Assembly: GCF_014218805.1 (NCBI RefSeq)
Contig: NZ_JACJUV010000008.1
Location: 558,001-622,000, forward strand
Source of the DNA: Teredinibacter franksiae
Lineage (GTDB): Bacteria > Pseudomonadota > Gammaproteobacteria > Pseudomonadales > Cellvibrionaceae
DNA length: 64,000 bases
Direction of reading: 5' to 3'
Of the stretch, positions 38,744 to 48,103 are shown piece by piece. The position numbers were made by a program, and so were the translations under genes. Position 1 is the stretch's first letter. Every line of letters starts with the position of its first letter. The notes under the pieces are model-generated. The model did not search any database. It was not told the DNA's origin and saw only the letters and a list, made by a program, of their open reading frames with translations.

Positions 38744-40648
38744 ATGCAGCAGGCACAGCAACTGCTAGAAGACACCTTTAAACTACGCGAATTTCGCTCT
38801 GGCCAACAGCCGATAATCGAAGCGCTACTGGCCGGCCACTCGGCATTGGCGGTGTTTCCCACCGGTGGAGGAAAAAGCCTTTGCTACCAGCTACCGGCGT
38901 TAATGCTGGAAGGCTTAACCCTAGTAGTTTCGCCTTTAATTGCTTTAATGAAAGATCAGGTAGATCGATTACAGGCATTAAATATTCCCGCCGCGCGTCT
39001 CGACTCCAGCGTTAGCGCTGACGAACTTCAAAACATCTATAGGCAACTGGAAACTGGCCACATCAAGCTGCTCTATGTGGCACCCGAACGGCTCTCGAAC
39101 GAGCGCTTCCGTACCCGCTTACAGCGGCTAACCATCTGTATGATGGCCGTAGACGAAGCCCACTGTGTTTCCGAATGGGGGCACAATTTTCGGCCCGACT
39201 ATTTGAAACTGGCCGCACTCGCAGGCAACTTAAACGTAGGTCGAGTACTGGCCTTAACCGCCACCGCAACACCGGCCGTTGGCGATCAAATTTGCGACAG
39301 TTTTGGTATAAATAAAGCCAATCACATTCAAACCGGGTTTTACCGAGCCAACCTCGCACTTACCGTTAGCACCAATGGTGGCCAGCCCCGAGAACAGCAG
39401 CTGCTAGCACAGCTCAATGCGCGGAATTCTGAGCCAGCTATTGTGTACGTTACCTTGCAAAAAACCGCCGAAACCGTAGCCAAGTATTTAGTGCAACACG
39501 GCTATAAATCGGCGCCTTATCATGCAGGTTTAAAAGATGAACCACGCCATCAGGTTCAAGAAGATTTTATGGCCGGTAACATCGATGTTGTAGTGGCCAC
39601 TATTGCCTTTGGTATGGGTATAGACAAAGCTGATATCCGCGCTATATACCACTACAACTTACCAAAATCCTTAGAAAACTACATGCAAGAAATTGGTCGC
39701 GCGGGGCGTGACGGTGGGCCCGCCCACTGTGAACTTTTAGCAAATACAGACGACCTAACGGTATTAGAGAACTTTACCTTTGGCGACACACCCGACGACC
39801 TTGCGTTACACCAGCTTATTCATTGGCTACTAGAACAACCACCTCAGTTCGATATTGCCGTGCAAGAACTAGCCTACCAGTTTGATGTGCGCCCACTGGT
39901 GATAAACACCCTGCTCACCTACTTAGAATTGGAAGGCGTGATCAGCGCCACTGCACCCTTTTACACAGAATACAAAGTAGCCTTTAACCAGAGCATGGAA
40001 ACCGCGCTTGCCCAATTCGACACCGCCCGCGCAGAATTTCTGCAACGATTGTTTGCTACCGGTAAAACGGGCCGCATATGGTTAACCCTGCGGCCTATTG
40101 AGGCTGCGCAGCAACTGGGTGAAGAACGGCAGCGTATTTTGAATGCGTTAGGCTATTTGGAACAACAAAACCTAGTGAACATAAAAGTCGCTGGTGTGCG
40201 GCAAGGGTATCGGATTGGCAAACTTCCCCCCTCCACCAATGCCTTGGTAGAACGTGTTCAAACGCAATTCAAACAACGAGAGCAACGTGATATTCAACGC
40301 CTGCAACAGGTGTGTGACTGGGCACAAACACGTGGCTGCCTGCAACAAACATTGGTGGGCTACTTCGGTGAAACGCTAGCTTCTGACTGCGGCCAATGCA
40401 GTGGCTGTTTAGGCAACCTGGCAACCCTACCTCAACGACATCAGCAACCGGTTGACCACTCCGTTATTCAAACCCTTCGCCAGGAAGCTAACGATGCCCT
40501 AAAAAGTCCACGGCAGCTCGCGCGATTCCTTTGCGGTATTAACAGCCCAAGGGCTAGCCGTGCCCGCCTAGGCAAACACCGCTACTTCGGCGCAATGGCA
40601 CAGAGCGCTTTTGCTGAAGTACTGGCTGCCTGTGAAACACAAATCTAG
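38744..40648 (+). CDS. recQ: ATP-dependent DNA helicase RecQ
   Basis: The 634-residue superfamily 2 helicase unwinds DNA 3'-5' in recombination repair. It shows motif 0 FRSGQQPIIEALL, Walker A FPTGGGKSLCYQLPAL (residues 39-51), motif II VDEAHCVSEWGH, motif V/VI TIAFGMGIDKADIR and QEIGRAGRDGG, and a zinc-binding domain (CDWAQTRGCLQQ, CGQCSGCLG). The C-terminus is short and lacks a clear HRDC domain, so it may be a RecQ-like paralogue. Confidence 0.92.
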   Translation: MQQAQQLLEDTFKLREFRSGQQPIIEALLAGHSALAVFPTGGGKSLCYQLPALMLEGLTLVVSPLIALMKDQVDRLQALNIPAARLDSSVSADELQNIYRQLETGHIKLLYVAPERLSNERFRTRLQRLTICMMAVDEAHCVSEWGHNFRPDYLKLAALAGNLNVGRVLALTATATPAVGDQICDSFGINKANHIQTGFYRANLALTVSTNGGQPREQQLLAQLNARNSEPAIVYVTLQKTAETVAKYLVQHGYKSAPYHAGLKDEPRHQVQEDFMAGNIDVVVATIAFGMGIDKADIRAIYHYNLPKSLENYMQEIGRAGRDGGPAHCELLANTDDLTVLENFTFGDTPDDLALHQLIHWLLEQPPQFDIAVQELAYQFDVRPLVINTLLTYLELEGVISATAPFYTEYKVAFNQSMETALAQFDTARAEFLQRLFATGKTGRIWLTLRPIEAAQQLGEERQRILNALGYLEQQNLVNIKVAGVRQGYRIGKLPPSTNALVERVQTQFKQREQRDIQRLQQVCDWAQTRGCLQQTLVGYFGETLASDCGQCSGCLGNLATLPQRHQQPVDHSVIQTLRQEANDALKSPRQLARFLCGINSPRASRARLGKHRYFGAMAQSAFAEVLAACETQI

Positions 40649-40674
40649 CCATTACCAACGGCCCTGCTACCCAT

Positions 40675-42186
40675 TTACAACCCGAGCATCGGTGCCAATT
40701 CGGAAGCAACGATTTTCGCATTAAGCTGCGCACCGGTTTTACTGGTATGAGTGTGTTTGTCGGCAAACAGCTTATTCACTTTTTTCTTGCCCAGTTGTGC
40801 GTATTCAACCGAAACCTGGGTATTTAAATCGATAAATTCAATACCACTCTGCCTTGCCACCTGCTGAGCCCATACGGGGTAAGAATTCTCTTGCTGCTGA
40901 ATAAAGCGTCCCTCCCATATTTTTCGGGGTACCGGTGAGCACACGATTACCCGCAAGCCTTTTGCCCTTGCTGCCCCCACCATTTGCCTTAAATACCAAC
41001 CGTAGGTATGAACGGTTTCCGCTGCACCGGTTAGTTGATTAACAATGTCTATTCGCTGCTCTCCTACACCGTTTATTGTTCCCCGCGCACGTTTCGCATC
41101 ATTAATTGCAGCGGCATCGTTGTGGCCAAACTGTATGAGTAAAACATCACCGGGCTGTGCGAGCATTAGAGTACGTTCAAACGGCCCCTGCGTATAAAAC
41201 GTTCGACTACTGAAGCCCCCAATCGCTCTATTGACGAAATTAAATTTATCCGTTCCCAGTGCTTCCGGCAAATAGTCCCCCCAACCCCACTCGCCATTAG
41301 CACCATCGCCGGCGCCATTGCGCACGGTTGAATCCCCAATCATAAATACCGTGGGTTTGTTTTTATCGACGGGAAAGGGCAACCGAAGCCATGCCCAATC
41401 CTCTTTGGCAACGGCTCTACCTTTATCGGAAAGATGTGAAGAAATATCGACACGTTTCAAACCTTTTAAGGCCGCCACTACATTTTCAACATGCAAACGT
41501 GCCCCCTCAAGATTAAAGTGCGTATGATCCTTAATATAGAGCGCAGCCGTGCCTTCCTGACCGAGATACTCAAGCTTATCTGCAACGGCGTTGGTTACAT
41601 CTATGAACGCCGTGTTGGTTTCCCAGGCTATCTGATACGCCCACCCACCAAAATTACCCGACCCCCTCTCGATACGCCCGGAGTGCCAAATATTGCGGGC
41701 CGTAAGAGACAGCAGAACAGGCGTTGCGCCCTTAGCCTTTACATCCTCAATCATTCTGCGTAAGTAATGACCAAAGCTGAATACGCGCTCTTCCTTTTTG
41801 GTCAACCCGTTAACTATATCAACCCACTCTTCACCAATACCATGGATGGTGCCACGTGCACGACGATTATCATTGATTTCACTGGCATCATTGTGGCCAA
41901 ACTGAATAAGAACAATATCGTTTGGACGTACATCATCAATTAAGCTTTGCCATAAACCTTCGCTTATAAACGTGCGCGTACTCCGCCCGCCTCTTGCACG
42001 ATTGTCCACTACGGCAACAGCTGGGTCGATATAGTCTTGCAGCAGCGCTGCCCAACCCTGCTGGTCGGGTTTATCATAACCTGCGGCGGTAGAGTCTCCG
42101 GCAACAAAAAGGGTACTGCCCTGCCCTGCATTCGCCAGTAACATCATACCCAGCACGAGATAACGAATAAGCAATTGTATTTTCAT
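40675..42186 (-). CDS. Tandem SGNH (CE12-like) carbohydrate esterase
   Basis: The 503-residue secreted protein holds two copies of a rhamnogalacturonan-acetylesterase-like SGNH domain. Domain 1 has GDSTAAG (residues 30-36), QFGHND (95-100) and DHTHF (220-224). Domain 2 has GDSTVRNG (284-291), QFGHND (352-357) and DKHTH (476-480). Both catalytic Ser, Asn, Asp and His sets appear intact. A signal peptide precedes domain 1. The enzyme likely removes acetyl groups from pectic polymers, fitting the nearby GH43. A G-rich 7-bp repeat lies 33 bases upstream of the start. Confidence 0.92.
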   Translation of the reverse strand: MKIQLLIRYLVLGMMLLANAGQGSTLFVAGDSTAAGYDKPDQQGWAALLQDYIDPAVAVVDNRARGGRSTRTFISEGLWQSLIDDVRPNDIVLIQFGHNDASEINDNRRARGTIHGIGEEWVDIVNGLTKKEERVFSFGHYLRRMIEDVKAKGATPVLLSLTARNIWHSGRIERGSGNFGGWAYQIAWETNTAFIDVTNAVADKLEYLGQEGTAALYIKDHTHFNLEGARLHVENVVAALKGLKRVDISSHLSDKGRAVAKEDWAWLRLPFPVDKNKPTVFMIGDSTVRNGAGDGANGEWGWGDYLPEALGTDKFNFVNRAIGGFSSRTFYTQGPFERTLMLAQPGDVLLIQFGHNDAAAINDAKRARGTINGVGEQRIDIVNQLTGAAETVHTYGWYLRQMVGAARAKGLRVIVCSPVPRKIWEGRFIQQQENSYPVWAQQVARQSGIEFIDLNTQVSVEYAQLGKKKVNKLFADKHTHTSKTGAQLNAKIVASELAPMLGL

Positions 42187-42218
42187 CTACACTCCCGTTT
42201 TACATTGACCGTGGCTAC

Positions 42219-42267
42219 CTAACCGCTAACCGCTAACCCCTAACCCCTAACCCCTAACCCCTAACTC
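42219..42267 (-). repeat. CTAACCC heptamer array, G-quadruplex-capable on the minus strand
   Basis: Seven head-to-tail 7-bp units: two CTAACCG, four CTAACCC and one CTAACTC. Read on the minus strand, which is the sense strand of the downstream esterase gene, it gives four GGGG runs spaced by TTA. This fits a G-quadruplex and could change copy number by slippage. Confidence 0.95.
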
Positions 42268-42406
42268 CTGTCAGATACGAGCTAAACGCCACAGACATCT
42301 ACTTTAAAAGAGGCCGCAGTAGAATTATATGCACGGCTACATTCAACTTCTTCAATCAAACTGTACGATTGAGATTACCCTAACGCTATACAAAGCTACG
42401 AATGGC

Positions 42407-42775
42407 CTAGCATTTATAGGCCTCCCCCAGCAATGTAACCTAATTAGTAAAAAACATATTACTATGAATATGGACAGCTTTGGCCCCCAACTTTTGTGCC
42501 TGATTTTTAATGTCGTTAAGAGCACCTTGCGTAATATTTTTATTAGACATAAACAGGTAGTTATACCAGTGACCTTCTGTGCCAATCACCTCACCCATAA
42601 ACTGACAGTTTTCAACTTGCTCCTAGGCCTCGTATAATCGAACGTCCTCAGCCTGCTGATTAACGTCACTAATTGTAACCAAGCTACAGAAAGGCAATAG
42701 CAAATAAGGGCATATAGCGAGTGCCATGCACACTTTTCTTGCCTTAACACAAAATATACTATTTTTGTGCATCAT
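42407..42775 (-). pseudogene. DUF4156 lipoprotein gene with two in-frame TAG codons
   Basis: A frame of 123 codons starts at 42775 with an AGAAGG ribosome site and a hydrophobic leader to a Cys (PYLLLPFCSL). The body matches DUF4156: CQFMGEVIGTEGHWYNYLF, ITQGALNDIKNQAQKLG, ending VTLLGEAYKC. Two in-frame TAG codons (42623-42625 and 42440-42442) interrupt it, and the natural stop is also TAG. Other genes here use TAG as a normal stop, so this is most likely a decayed gene. Confidence 0.8.
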
Positions 42776-42921
42776 ACTTACCTTCTGTATGCCTCGATTA
42801 ATTGACTTTAGTCTCCACTCTACCAGGCAAACGAAGTTCAAGTCGGCCTGCGCAAAGGAAGCCCGACTGCCCTTTTAAGCAGCCCAACACTGCAACAAGC
42901 CCTACCAGACCACCCCCTTTA

Positions 42922-44454
42922 TTACAGCTGGCCCTCAGGGAGCAATTTATACACATTAACGGTAAAACGACGCCACCAAGTTGTTTGCGGTTCTTTTTGG
43001 TGAATTACCGTCTTGGAGAAATCACGGCCATGCCATTCAATTTCATTGTCTTGACTAAGATGTAACTGGTAGACAATTTTTTCGAAAACAGCATCGCGGT
43101 TAGCCAGCAACTTCTCTGCCAGCTCTTTTGAATCGATTAATATCCCCATCTCCGTATTAATAATGACCGAGCGAGGGTCCATATTAAGGGAACCTATAAA
43201 CGCATAACGCCTATCGACAACAATTAGCTTAGTGTGCAGCGTAGACACCTGGTCAACGCCCTTAATAATTTGCATTGCATCGGGCCGAGCTTCAAATAAG
43301 CTAAAGCCCATTTTCAGTAGGTCTTTACGGTATTTTTCATAGGCAGAATGGACAGGCACATGATTGGTCGATGCGAGTGAATTGGTAATCAATGACACCT
43401 GCACACCATTATCAATAACCTGCTGCCAAAACGGCATACCCTTTTTGGTGGGTATAAAATAAGGATTGAAGATGACCACTTCCGCCTTTGCATTCAACAG
43501 AATATCACCGATCTCCCGGCTCAGGCGCATTGAGCTATCGCCCACGGAAAGCTCCAGCTTTTTAGGGCTTTCGGATATGACATAAGCGTCTGCGACAAAA
43601 CTGTCTATTCGCTTTTCAATAAGATCATCAAGTAGGCGAGAATCAATCGCGCGTCGATAAATATCGATACCCTCACTCTGCATAACCTGCTCAATTCCGG
43701 CTTTCGCGCTATCGAGATGCGCTTCACTCGGTTTATCGGCTAAATCCTCGATAGGCACAGCTTTACTATGACCCCAAAATTCATCAAAGCTGTCGGCCAC
43801 ATCTTTTACAACGGCTCCCATCGCCAATACGTCTAAATCAAAAAATTCAGAATTTTCTTTAAGACTAAAATATTCCGAACCTATATTTCTTCCACCAACG
43901 ATGGTAAAACAACCATCAACGGTAAATGACTTATTATGCATACGCCGATTAGCTCGGCTAAAATCGCTAATATAGTTTAAATGTCTAAATCCCCTTCTGG
44001 CTATCGGGTTAAATAGCCTAACCTCAATGTTTCTGTGCTGATCAAGCACATATAAATCCACATCGGTTATTGTGGTAAAAATATCATCCAGTAAAAAGCG
44101 TACCCTCACCCCCCTATCGGCTGCAGCCAATAGTTTGGATGAAAATAAATGCCCAACGACATCGTCCTTCATCAAAAAATATTGGACATCTATGCTCTGC
44201 TCAGCCGCATCGAGCAAACGCAATCTTGCACCCAACGCATCCAATCCCTCCCTAAGTGGATAAAATGCCGATTTACGGTACCCGTGCTCTTTTCCCCACG
44301 CCTGCGTATAAACCCTTAAGCTTGATGAGCCACTCCCGCCTAATACTTGAGCTTGAGCTTTTCCACCTTCAAAATTGGCTTCGGCGCACGCTGAGAGCAA
44401 AAACAAACCAAGCGCTAGGCATAATGACCTGCATCGCAAAAAAAACTTAGCCAT
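42922..44454 (-). CDS. Phospholipase D family lipoprotein (cardiolipin-synthase-like)
   Basis: The protein of about 510 residues has two HKD-type motifs, MHNKSFTVDG and LHTKLIVVDRRYAFIG, each followed by GGRNIGSEYF or SLNMDPRS. It has a lipobox at LLSACAEA, so it is probably envelope-attached. The start at 44454 (MAKFFLRCRSLCL) is chosen because it gives a clean lipoprotein signal; the frame is open 21 codons further. Proteins of this type act in phospholipid transesterification or hydrolysis. It stands alone. Confidence 0.9.
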   Translation of the reverse strand: MAKFFLRCRSLCLALGLFLLSACAEANFEGGKAQAQVLGGSGSSSLRVYTQAWGKEHGYRKSAFYPLREGLDALGARLRLLDAAEQSIDVQYFLMKDDVVGHLFSSKLLAAADRGVRVRFLLDDIFTTITDVDLYVLDQHRNIEVRLFNPIARRGFRHLNYISDFSRANRRMHNKSFTVDGCFTIVGGRNIGSEYFSLKENSEFFDLDVLAMGAVVKDVADSFDEFWGHSKAVPIEDLADKPSEAHLDSAKAGIEQVMQSEGIDIYRRAIDSRLLDDLIEKRIDSFVADAYVISESPKKLELSVGDSSMRLSREIGDILLNAKAEVVIFNPYFIPTKKGMPFWQQVIDNGVQVSLITNSLASTNHVPVHSAYEKYRKDLLKMGFSLFEARPDAMQIIKGVDQVSTLHTKLIVVDRRYAFIGSLNMDPRSVIINTEMGILIDSKELAEKLLANRDAVFEKIVYQLHLSQDNEIEWHGRDFSKTVIHQKEPQTTWWRRFTVNVYKLLPEGQL

Positions 44455-45142
44455 ACACGCTTTCCCAATGGGTTCCGGCAAAATTATTTTATGTGTTTTA
44501 ACAGAGGAGAAACACACACACCCAAGTATTTTAGGCCACCTCTGTTAACTCATTTTAGTGCTGCGCTGCCTACCAAGCCTTAGCGCAACTCGCCCTGCGC
44601 AGTACCTTTCCAAACACATCAGCACCGTTTTGGCATCATAGATGAGCCAACAACCAATTGCCACGACAGTAGAAAACTGATCGCCCCCAATACGGATATC
44701 ATAGCGCGCGCCTTTAGCGTATCCATACCTAGCCTACTCGGCCCAAAAGGCAGCCCTACTAATGGCTTTTAGCCTCTTGTTTTGTGTTCGGTTTGTGCGC
44801 AAGGAAAAATTTACAGGCATGCTAGCGGCCTCGCGAAAAATTTTAACACCGTGCATAAATCGTCCAAAAAGCCCAAACGACCCGGCCTAACAAACCCTGT
44901 TACAGCGTTGGCCTGCTTGGAAAGGCAACCAGCCTTCCGTTATGCAGCCCGCCCTAAACTAAGGCTTGCCAGACTAAGCCGAGGCTAAAATCAATTCTTA
45001 GAGATGCCCTTAAACTATAAAACGCTTCATGCAAGGCCTTGGCTTCCAATTTGGCTCTTTTGCGCCTTACTGTTATGCTGTATATAACAACAGCTTTGTG
45101 ACTAGCATCCGAACAGCCATATAAAAACAGTAACCTACCGCT
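44455..45142. other. Gene-free stretch between PLD gene and topB
   Basis: About 690 bases between divergent genes. A frame at 44782-44988 (+) is open but its product is unlike a protein (Arg/Pro/Leu-rich, no ribosome site). I see no RNA gene. Confidence 0.45.
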
Positions 45143-47119
45143 ATGAAACTTTATATCGCCGAAAAACCCAGTCTTGGTCGCGCTATTGCCGAGGCGCTAC
45201 CCAAACCGCATCAGCGCGGAGAGGGGTTTATCCGTGTAAGCAATGGCGATGTGGTCAGTTGGTGTATTGGGCATTTACTAGAGCAAGCCGAGCCAGAAGC
45301 CTACAACAGTGCCTTTAAGCCCTGGCGAATGGAGCATTTACCTATTGTCCCTACGCAGTGGCAATTACAGCCAAAAGCCAGCACTCAAAAACAATTGAGT
45401 GTATTGCGCAAATGGGTAAAAACAGCGGATACGCTCATACATGCTGGCGACCCCGATAGAGAAGGCCAACTACTGGTTGACCAAGTGATCGACTTTTTGG
45501 GGGTAAGCCGCACCAAGCGTGGGGCCGTTCAACGCTGTCTTATCAGTGATATGAATACCGCTGCCGTGAGCCGCGCATTAAGTCAGTTGCGCCCTAATAG
45601 TGAGTTTGCGGCACTATCCACTTCGGCGCTGGCTCGCTCCAGAGCCGACTGGTTATACGGCATTAATATGACCAGAGCCTACACCTTGCAGGGGCAAAAG
45701 GTAGGCTACCAAGGTTTGCTGTCCGTAGGCCGTGTACAAACACCTATATTAGGCTTAGTGGTACGACGAGACCAAGAAATAGAAGCGTTTGTGTCCAAGC
45801 CTTTTTATCAAGTACTGGCACATTTACGCACCCCCACCGGCGAACAGTTTAGTGCGCGCTGGCAACCCAGCGATGCTTGCCAACCGTATATGGACGCCGA
45901 AGGCAGGGTATTAAATAAAGCCTTAGCCAACAACGTTATTACCCGAATTACCGATACTCCAGCAAGTGTTAACGCTGTAACCGAAGTAAAAAAGAGTTCT
46001 GCGGCTGGGTTGCCCTACAATCTTTCTTCGCTACAAATTGATGCGGCAAAACGCTTCGGTTACAGCCCTAAGCAAACCCTGGATATTTGTCAGGCGCTTT
46101 ATGAGCGCCATCAACTCATTACTTACCCGCGTTCCGATAGCCGGTATTTACCCGTAGAGCACTACGCACAGGCAAGCCAAGTACTGGCCACTATTTCCGC
46201 GAATAGTACGTCGTTAACCGAAGCTGCGCAGGCAGCGAATCCCCGCCTTAAATCGAGGGCCTGGAACAGCAGTAAAGTGGATGCCCACCACGCGATTATC
46301 CCCACCCTTAAAAAATCGGATTTTTCCCGTTTAACAAAGCTGGAAATTAATATTTACGAATTAGTCGCTCGCCAATACCTCGCGCAGTTTTATCCGAAAT
46401 GGGAATACAGGGATACCACCATTGAAGTACTTATTGCTGGCGGCTTATTTGTCGCCAAAGCACGCGTTACCCATAAGCCCGGCTGGAAAGTACTGTTTGA
46501 ACGCAAACCTAATGCTACCGCGAGCAACAATACAGACACTAACGAAGAAGAATTTAGCGCAATTGACCTTCCCACACTCAAAAAGGGCGATTCACTGCAC
46601 TGCTTAGAGGGGGAGCTGCTGGAAAAAAATACTCAACCACCAAAACATTTTACTGATGCGAGCTTACTCGCCGCAATGACCGGTATTGCCCGTTATGTAA
46701 GTGATGAGAGTATTCGTAAAATACTAAAAGAAACCGACGGGCTTGGCACAGAAGCCACGCGCGCGGGAATATTAGACTTACTGTTTAAGCGTAGTTTCCT
46801 CGTTCGTCAGGGCAAGCAAATTCGTTCAACCGAAGCAGCCAGAGGTTTAATTGCCAGCCTACCACACAGTGCCACACTGCCTAACATGACCGCGCAGTGG
46901 GAGGCTTCGCTGAATGCTATCAGTCAAAAGCAGGCCAATTACGCTGCCTTTATGGAGCCTTTAGAGAAAAGCTTACGAGAACTTATCAATCAAAGTCAGA
47001 ATGTGCTGCCTACCGCGCTTAAGGGCATAAAAGCAAACGTTAGCGCAAAACGTTTCAAGAAGAAAAAACCCAGCAAGCCCACAAAGCGCTCTTCAAAAAA
47101 ATCAAGCGCTATGGGCTAG
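45143..47119 (+). CDS. topB: DNA topoisomerase III
   Basis: The 658-residue type IA topoisomerase starts KLYIAEKPSLGRAIAEAL (TOPRIM). It has HAGDPDREGQLLVDQ with the metal-binding acidic residues, GLLSVGRVQTP, and LITYPRSDSRYLP with the catalytic Tyr. The C-terminus is a Lys-rich tail (KRFKKKKPSKPTKRSSKK) without zinc fingers, as usual for TopB. It decatenates DNA and works with RecQ-type helicases. The IS66 element lies 188 bases downstream. Confidence 0.96.
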   Translation: MKLYIAEKPSLGRAIAEALPKPHQRGEGFIRVSNGDVVSWCIGHLLEQAEPEAYNSAFKPWRMEHLPIVPTQWQLQPKASTQKQLSVLRKWVKTADTLIHAGDPDREGQLLVDQVIDFLGVSRTKRGAVQRCLISDMNTAAVSRALSQLRPNSEFAALSTSALARSRADWLYGINMTRAYTLQGQKVGYQGLLSVGRVQTPILGLVVRRDQEIEAFVSKPFYQVLAHLRTPTGEQFSARWQPSDACQPYMDAEGRVLNKALANNVITRITDTPASVNAVTEVKKSSAAGLPYNLSSLQIDAAKRFGYSPKQTLDICQALYERHQLITYPRSDSRYLPVEHYAQASQVLATISANSTSLTEAAQAANPRLKSRAWNSSKVDAHHAIIPTLKKSDFSRLTKLEINIYELVARQYLAQFYPKWEYRDTTIEVLIAGGLFVAKARVTHKPGWKVLFERKPNATASNNTDTNEEEFSAIDLPTLKKGDSLHCLEGELLEKNTQPPKHFTDASLLAAMTGIARYVSDESIRKILKETDGLGTEATRAGILDLLFKRSFLVRQGKQIRSTEAARGLIASLPHSATLPNMTAQWEASLNAISQKQANYAAFMEPLEKSLRELINQSQNVLPTALKGIKANVSAKRFKKKKPSKPTKRSSKKSSAMG

Positions 47120-47386
47120 TAGAATTTGCTTGTAGGTTCGTCAATATTGACGTTATTGATCATAGGTTCTAGGGCTTTGTGTTTTATCACTAGATTTGTA
47201 CCCACACCATCATCATTCTCTAAAAATAGCAACTAGCCTGACACAGAGGACTAGAGCGACACCTTCAAAATTACCTACCAGCATTAATCATCATTTAGCT
47301 TTATATCGTAAGCGCCCATTAACCCGGGTAATACCCAGCCAACAATCATCAGCTCATAATGGCCCCCCCTAACCAAGGAGTCCATT

Positions 47387-47707
47387 ATGGAAAAACAAAC
47401 GCGTACCCCCCCAATTGACTGGCGGGTCGAACTCAAAGCATGGCGAGAATCTGGTTTACCACTTTCTCAATTTTGCCGAGAGCAAGGCTTGGTCGCTCAC
47501 CAGCTGTCATACTACAAACGCAAGTATGAACCCCAAGCACTTAGCCCAGATGCGCAATCAACAGGCTTTAGCCAAGTTAGTGTTTTGAGCACCAATGCCA
47601 TCGGCGCTGAATGTTTAAGTTTACGCCTGGCCAGCGGACATACAATCGAAGGGATAAGCACACAAACCTTACCGCTAGTGAGCGCATTAATGTGCACGCT
47701 ACAATGA
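47387..47707 (+). CDS. tnpA: IS66 accessory protein TnpA
   Basis: The 106-residue protein shows the small IS66 Orf1 layout: WRVELKAWRESGLPLSQFCREQG, a helix-turn-helix-like segment, then SYYKRKYEP. Its exact role in transposition is unclear, but it is required in studied IS66 elements. Its stop overlaps the tnpB start (ATGA at 47704). Confidence 0.92.
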   Translation: MEKQTRTPPIDWRVELKAWRESGLPLSQFCREQGLVAHQLSYYKRKYEPQALSPDAQSTGFSQVSVLSTNAIGAECLSLRLASGHTIEGISTQTLPLVSALMCTLQ

Positions 47708-48069
47708 ACGAAGTAATGCGACCCTCGCGGTCGCTACCCGTTATCTACCTTTATCGAAAGCCTGTAGACTTCAGGAAATCGTTTAATGGACTCAGTGCCA
47801 TTGTTGAGCGGGAGCTGGGGCATAACGTATTTGAAGGGCGCCTTTATGGCTTTACCAACAAGCGCCGCAACAAAATCAAATGCCTATTTTGGGAAAGAAA
47901 CGGTTTTGTCCTGTATTACAAGAGCTTAGCCGAAGAAAAATTCAAGTGGCCTAGGCAGGGGGATGACATTATCACCCTCAGCGGACAACAATTAAATTGG
48001 CTGCTGGATGGCTATGATCTGAGCGCGATGAAACCCCATAAAAAACTGCATTACGAAACAGTATTTTAA
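47704..48069 (+). CDS. tnpB: IS66 accessory protein TnpB
   Basis: The 121-residue Orf2 protein shows the family pattern IYLYRKPVDFRKSFNGLSAI, YGFTNKRRNKIKCLFWERNG and FVLYYKSLAEEKFKWP. The start at 47704 overlaps the tnpA stop by four bases, so translation is coupled; an earlier in-frame start is inside tnpA and not needed. Confidence 0.95.
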   Translation: MNEVMRPSRSLPVIYLYRKPVDFRKSFNGLSAIVERELGHNVFEGRLYGFTNKRRNKIKCLFWERNGFVLYYKSLAEEKFKWPRQGDDIITLSGQQLNWLLDGYDLSAMKPHKKLHYETVF

Positions 48070-48103
48070 AAATAGCGGGGGATAATTTGGTATAATCCAC
48101 GCC

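Noticed and set aside
42219..42267. Telomere-like sequence at a replicon end
   Set aside because: It is only seven heptamers long, internal, and flanked by ordinary genes on both sides.
42407..42775. Amber recoding in the DUF4156 gene
   Set aside because: Many genes in the window end in TAG (for example galK and jetA), so TAG is a normal stop here; decay is simpler.
44782..44988. A 68-codon frame between the PLD gene and topB
   Set aside because: No ribosome site and a composition typical of translated non-coding GC-rich DNA.
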